Source of the DNA: Oscillospiraceae bacterium
Lineage (GTDB): Bacteria > Bacillota > Clostridia > Oscillospirales > Oscillospiraceae
Assembly: GCA_031280855.1 (NCBI GenBank)
Contig: JAITGH010000205.1
Coordinates: 1-14,457 of the forward strand
Direction of reading: 5' to 3'
DNA: 14,457 nucleotides
The first letter of the stretch is position 1; each line of letters opens with the position of its first letter. The position numbers were made by a program, and so were the translations under genes. Positions 14,134-14,457 of the stretch are shown piece by piece. The notes beneath the pieces are model-generated. The model saw only the letters and a program-made list of their open reading frames with translations. It did no database searches and was not told the origin of the DNA.

Positions 14134-14457
14134 ATGGAATCCCGCATCAAATCGGGGCGGCTGCGTATCGGCGGAATGACGTGCGTTAACTGCTAAACAA
14201 AGATTGAACGCAAGCTTCTCCGCACCGACGGAGTCCACAGCGCAACAGTAAGCTATCGCTCCGGCGTCGCGGTCATCGTCTACGATCACGATATAACCAC
14301 GATGGAGCAAATAACCGCGGTCGTCCGCAAGTTAGGTTATGACGCTCCGGCAGGCGAACTCTCGCCCGGGGAACGGGTTGCTCGCACAGCCGCGATACTT
14401 GCCGGTATCATCGCGCTGTTCGCAGCGTTTCAGGGTTTGGGACTGCTGAACGTGCTC
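14134..14457 (+). pseudogene. HMA-domain membrane protein (probably TauE/SafE-type transporter), interrupted by TAA, 3' end outside window
   Basis: From the ATG at 14134 (GGGAGG at 14117-14122) the frame encodes a heavy-metal-associated domain: RIGGMTCVNC with Cys17 and Cys20 as the CxxC metal site, then, after a TAA at 14194-14196, KIERKLLRTDGVHSATVSY and ITAVVRKLGYDAP, followed by the start of a membrane helix (AAILAGIIALFAAFQGLGLL) up to the window edge. The stop replaces the residue directly after the CxxC site, where glutamine is common, so a single CAA-to-TAA change would explain it. Fusions of an HMA domain to a TauE/SafE sulfite-exporter-like membrane protein are known in Clostridia; the fold of the rest cannot be seen here. 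A copper-ATPase-like protein is an alternative. The downstream frame stays open for 87 codons, so the mutation would be recent, or a sequencing error. Confidence 0.75.

Noticed and set aside
13914..14189. A 91-codon + strand frame before and across the HMA gene start
   Set aside because: It has no ribosome binding site and uses a weak start. Its last third overlaps the HMA coding frame, which has clear homology, and no family is recognisable.

Overview
The window reads as chromosomal DNA from a GC-rich, probably anaerobic Bacillota (Clostridia-like) bacterium. This is inferred from strong AGGAGG-type ribosome binding sites, TTGACA-17 bp-TATAAT promoters with a TGTGG extension, a Clostridia-style stalk domain (copper amine oxidase N-terminal-like) on a secreted binding protein, and a molybdopterin enzyme of an anaerobic type. 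No taxonomic marker is complete, so the assignment is tentative.

Left part (1-9348, all + strand). The 3' end of ruvB runs directly into glmM. A stem-loop at 1736-1789 separates glmM from a clear promoter at 1801-1829. That promoter heads a tight run of five genes: a cytoplasmic molybdopterin oxidoreductase with a Cys as likely Mo/W ligand, a small two-cluster iron-sulfur partner overlapping it by ATGA, a CtpE/Exp7-like P-type cation ATPase, proA, and a small malic enzyme. Gaps are 12 nt or less and two junctions overlap, so co-transcription is likely although the functions are mixed.

Middle (9349-11793). Behind the malic enzyme lies an unusual intergenic knot: a perfect 33-bp inverted repeat whose arms each carry a consensus promoter pointing outward, then about 100 nt of GC-rich stem-loops, then a second copy of 21 bp of the promoter. 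Converging on it from the right (- strand) are modB and modA, preceded by a good promoter and a 107-nt leader. ModA carries a two-part stalk domain between signal peptide and molybdate-binding domain, and no modC follows modB. ModAB plausibly feeds molybdenum (or tungsten) to the oxidoreductase.

Right part (11794-14457). A more AT-rich type II restriction-modification operon (- strand) holds an NgoPII-like endonuclease and an M.HaeIII-like cytosine-C5 methyltransferase, predicted to act on GGCC. The endonuclease gene has a frameshift near its 5' end. The operon is bracketed by a 14-bp direct repeat, and GGCC is strikingly rare across the whole window. Beyond it, on the + strand, a strong promoter and a long leader precede the start of an HMA-domain membrane protein (probably TauE/SafE type) that is interrupted by an in-frame TAA right after its CxxC metal site. 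The window ends inside that gene.

No RNA genes, complete insertion sequences or CRISPR arrays were seen. The best candidates for undescribed biology are the divergent-promoter inverted repeat with its structured neighbour, and the molybdenum enzyme module with its stalk-domain ModA.
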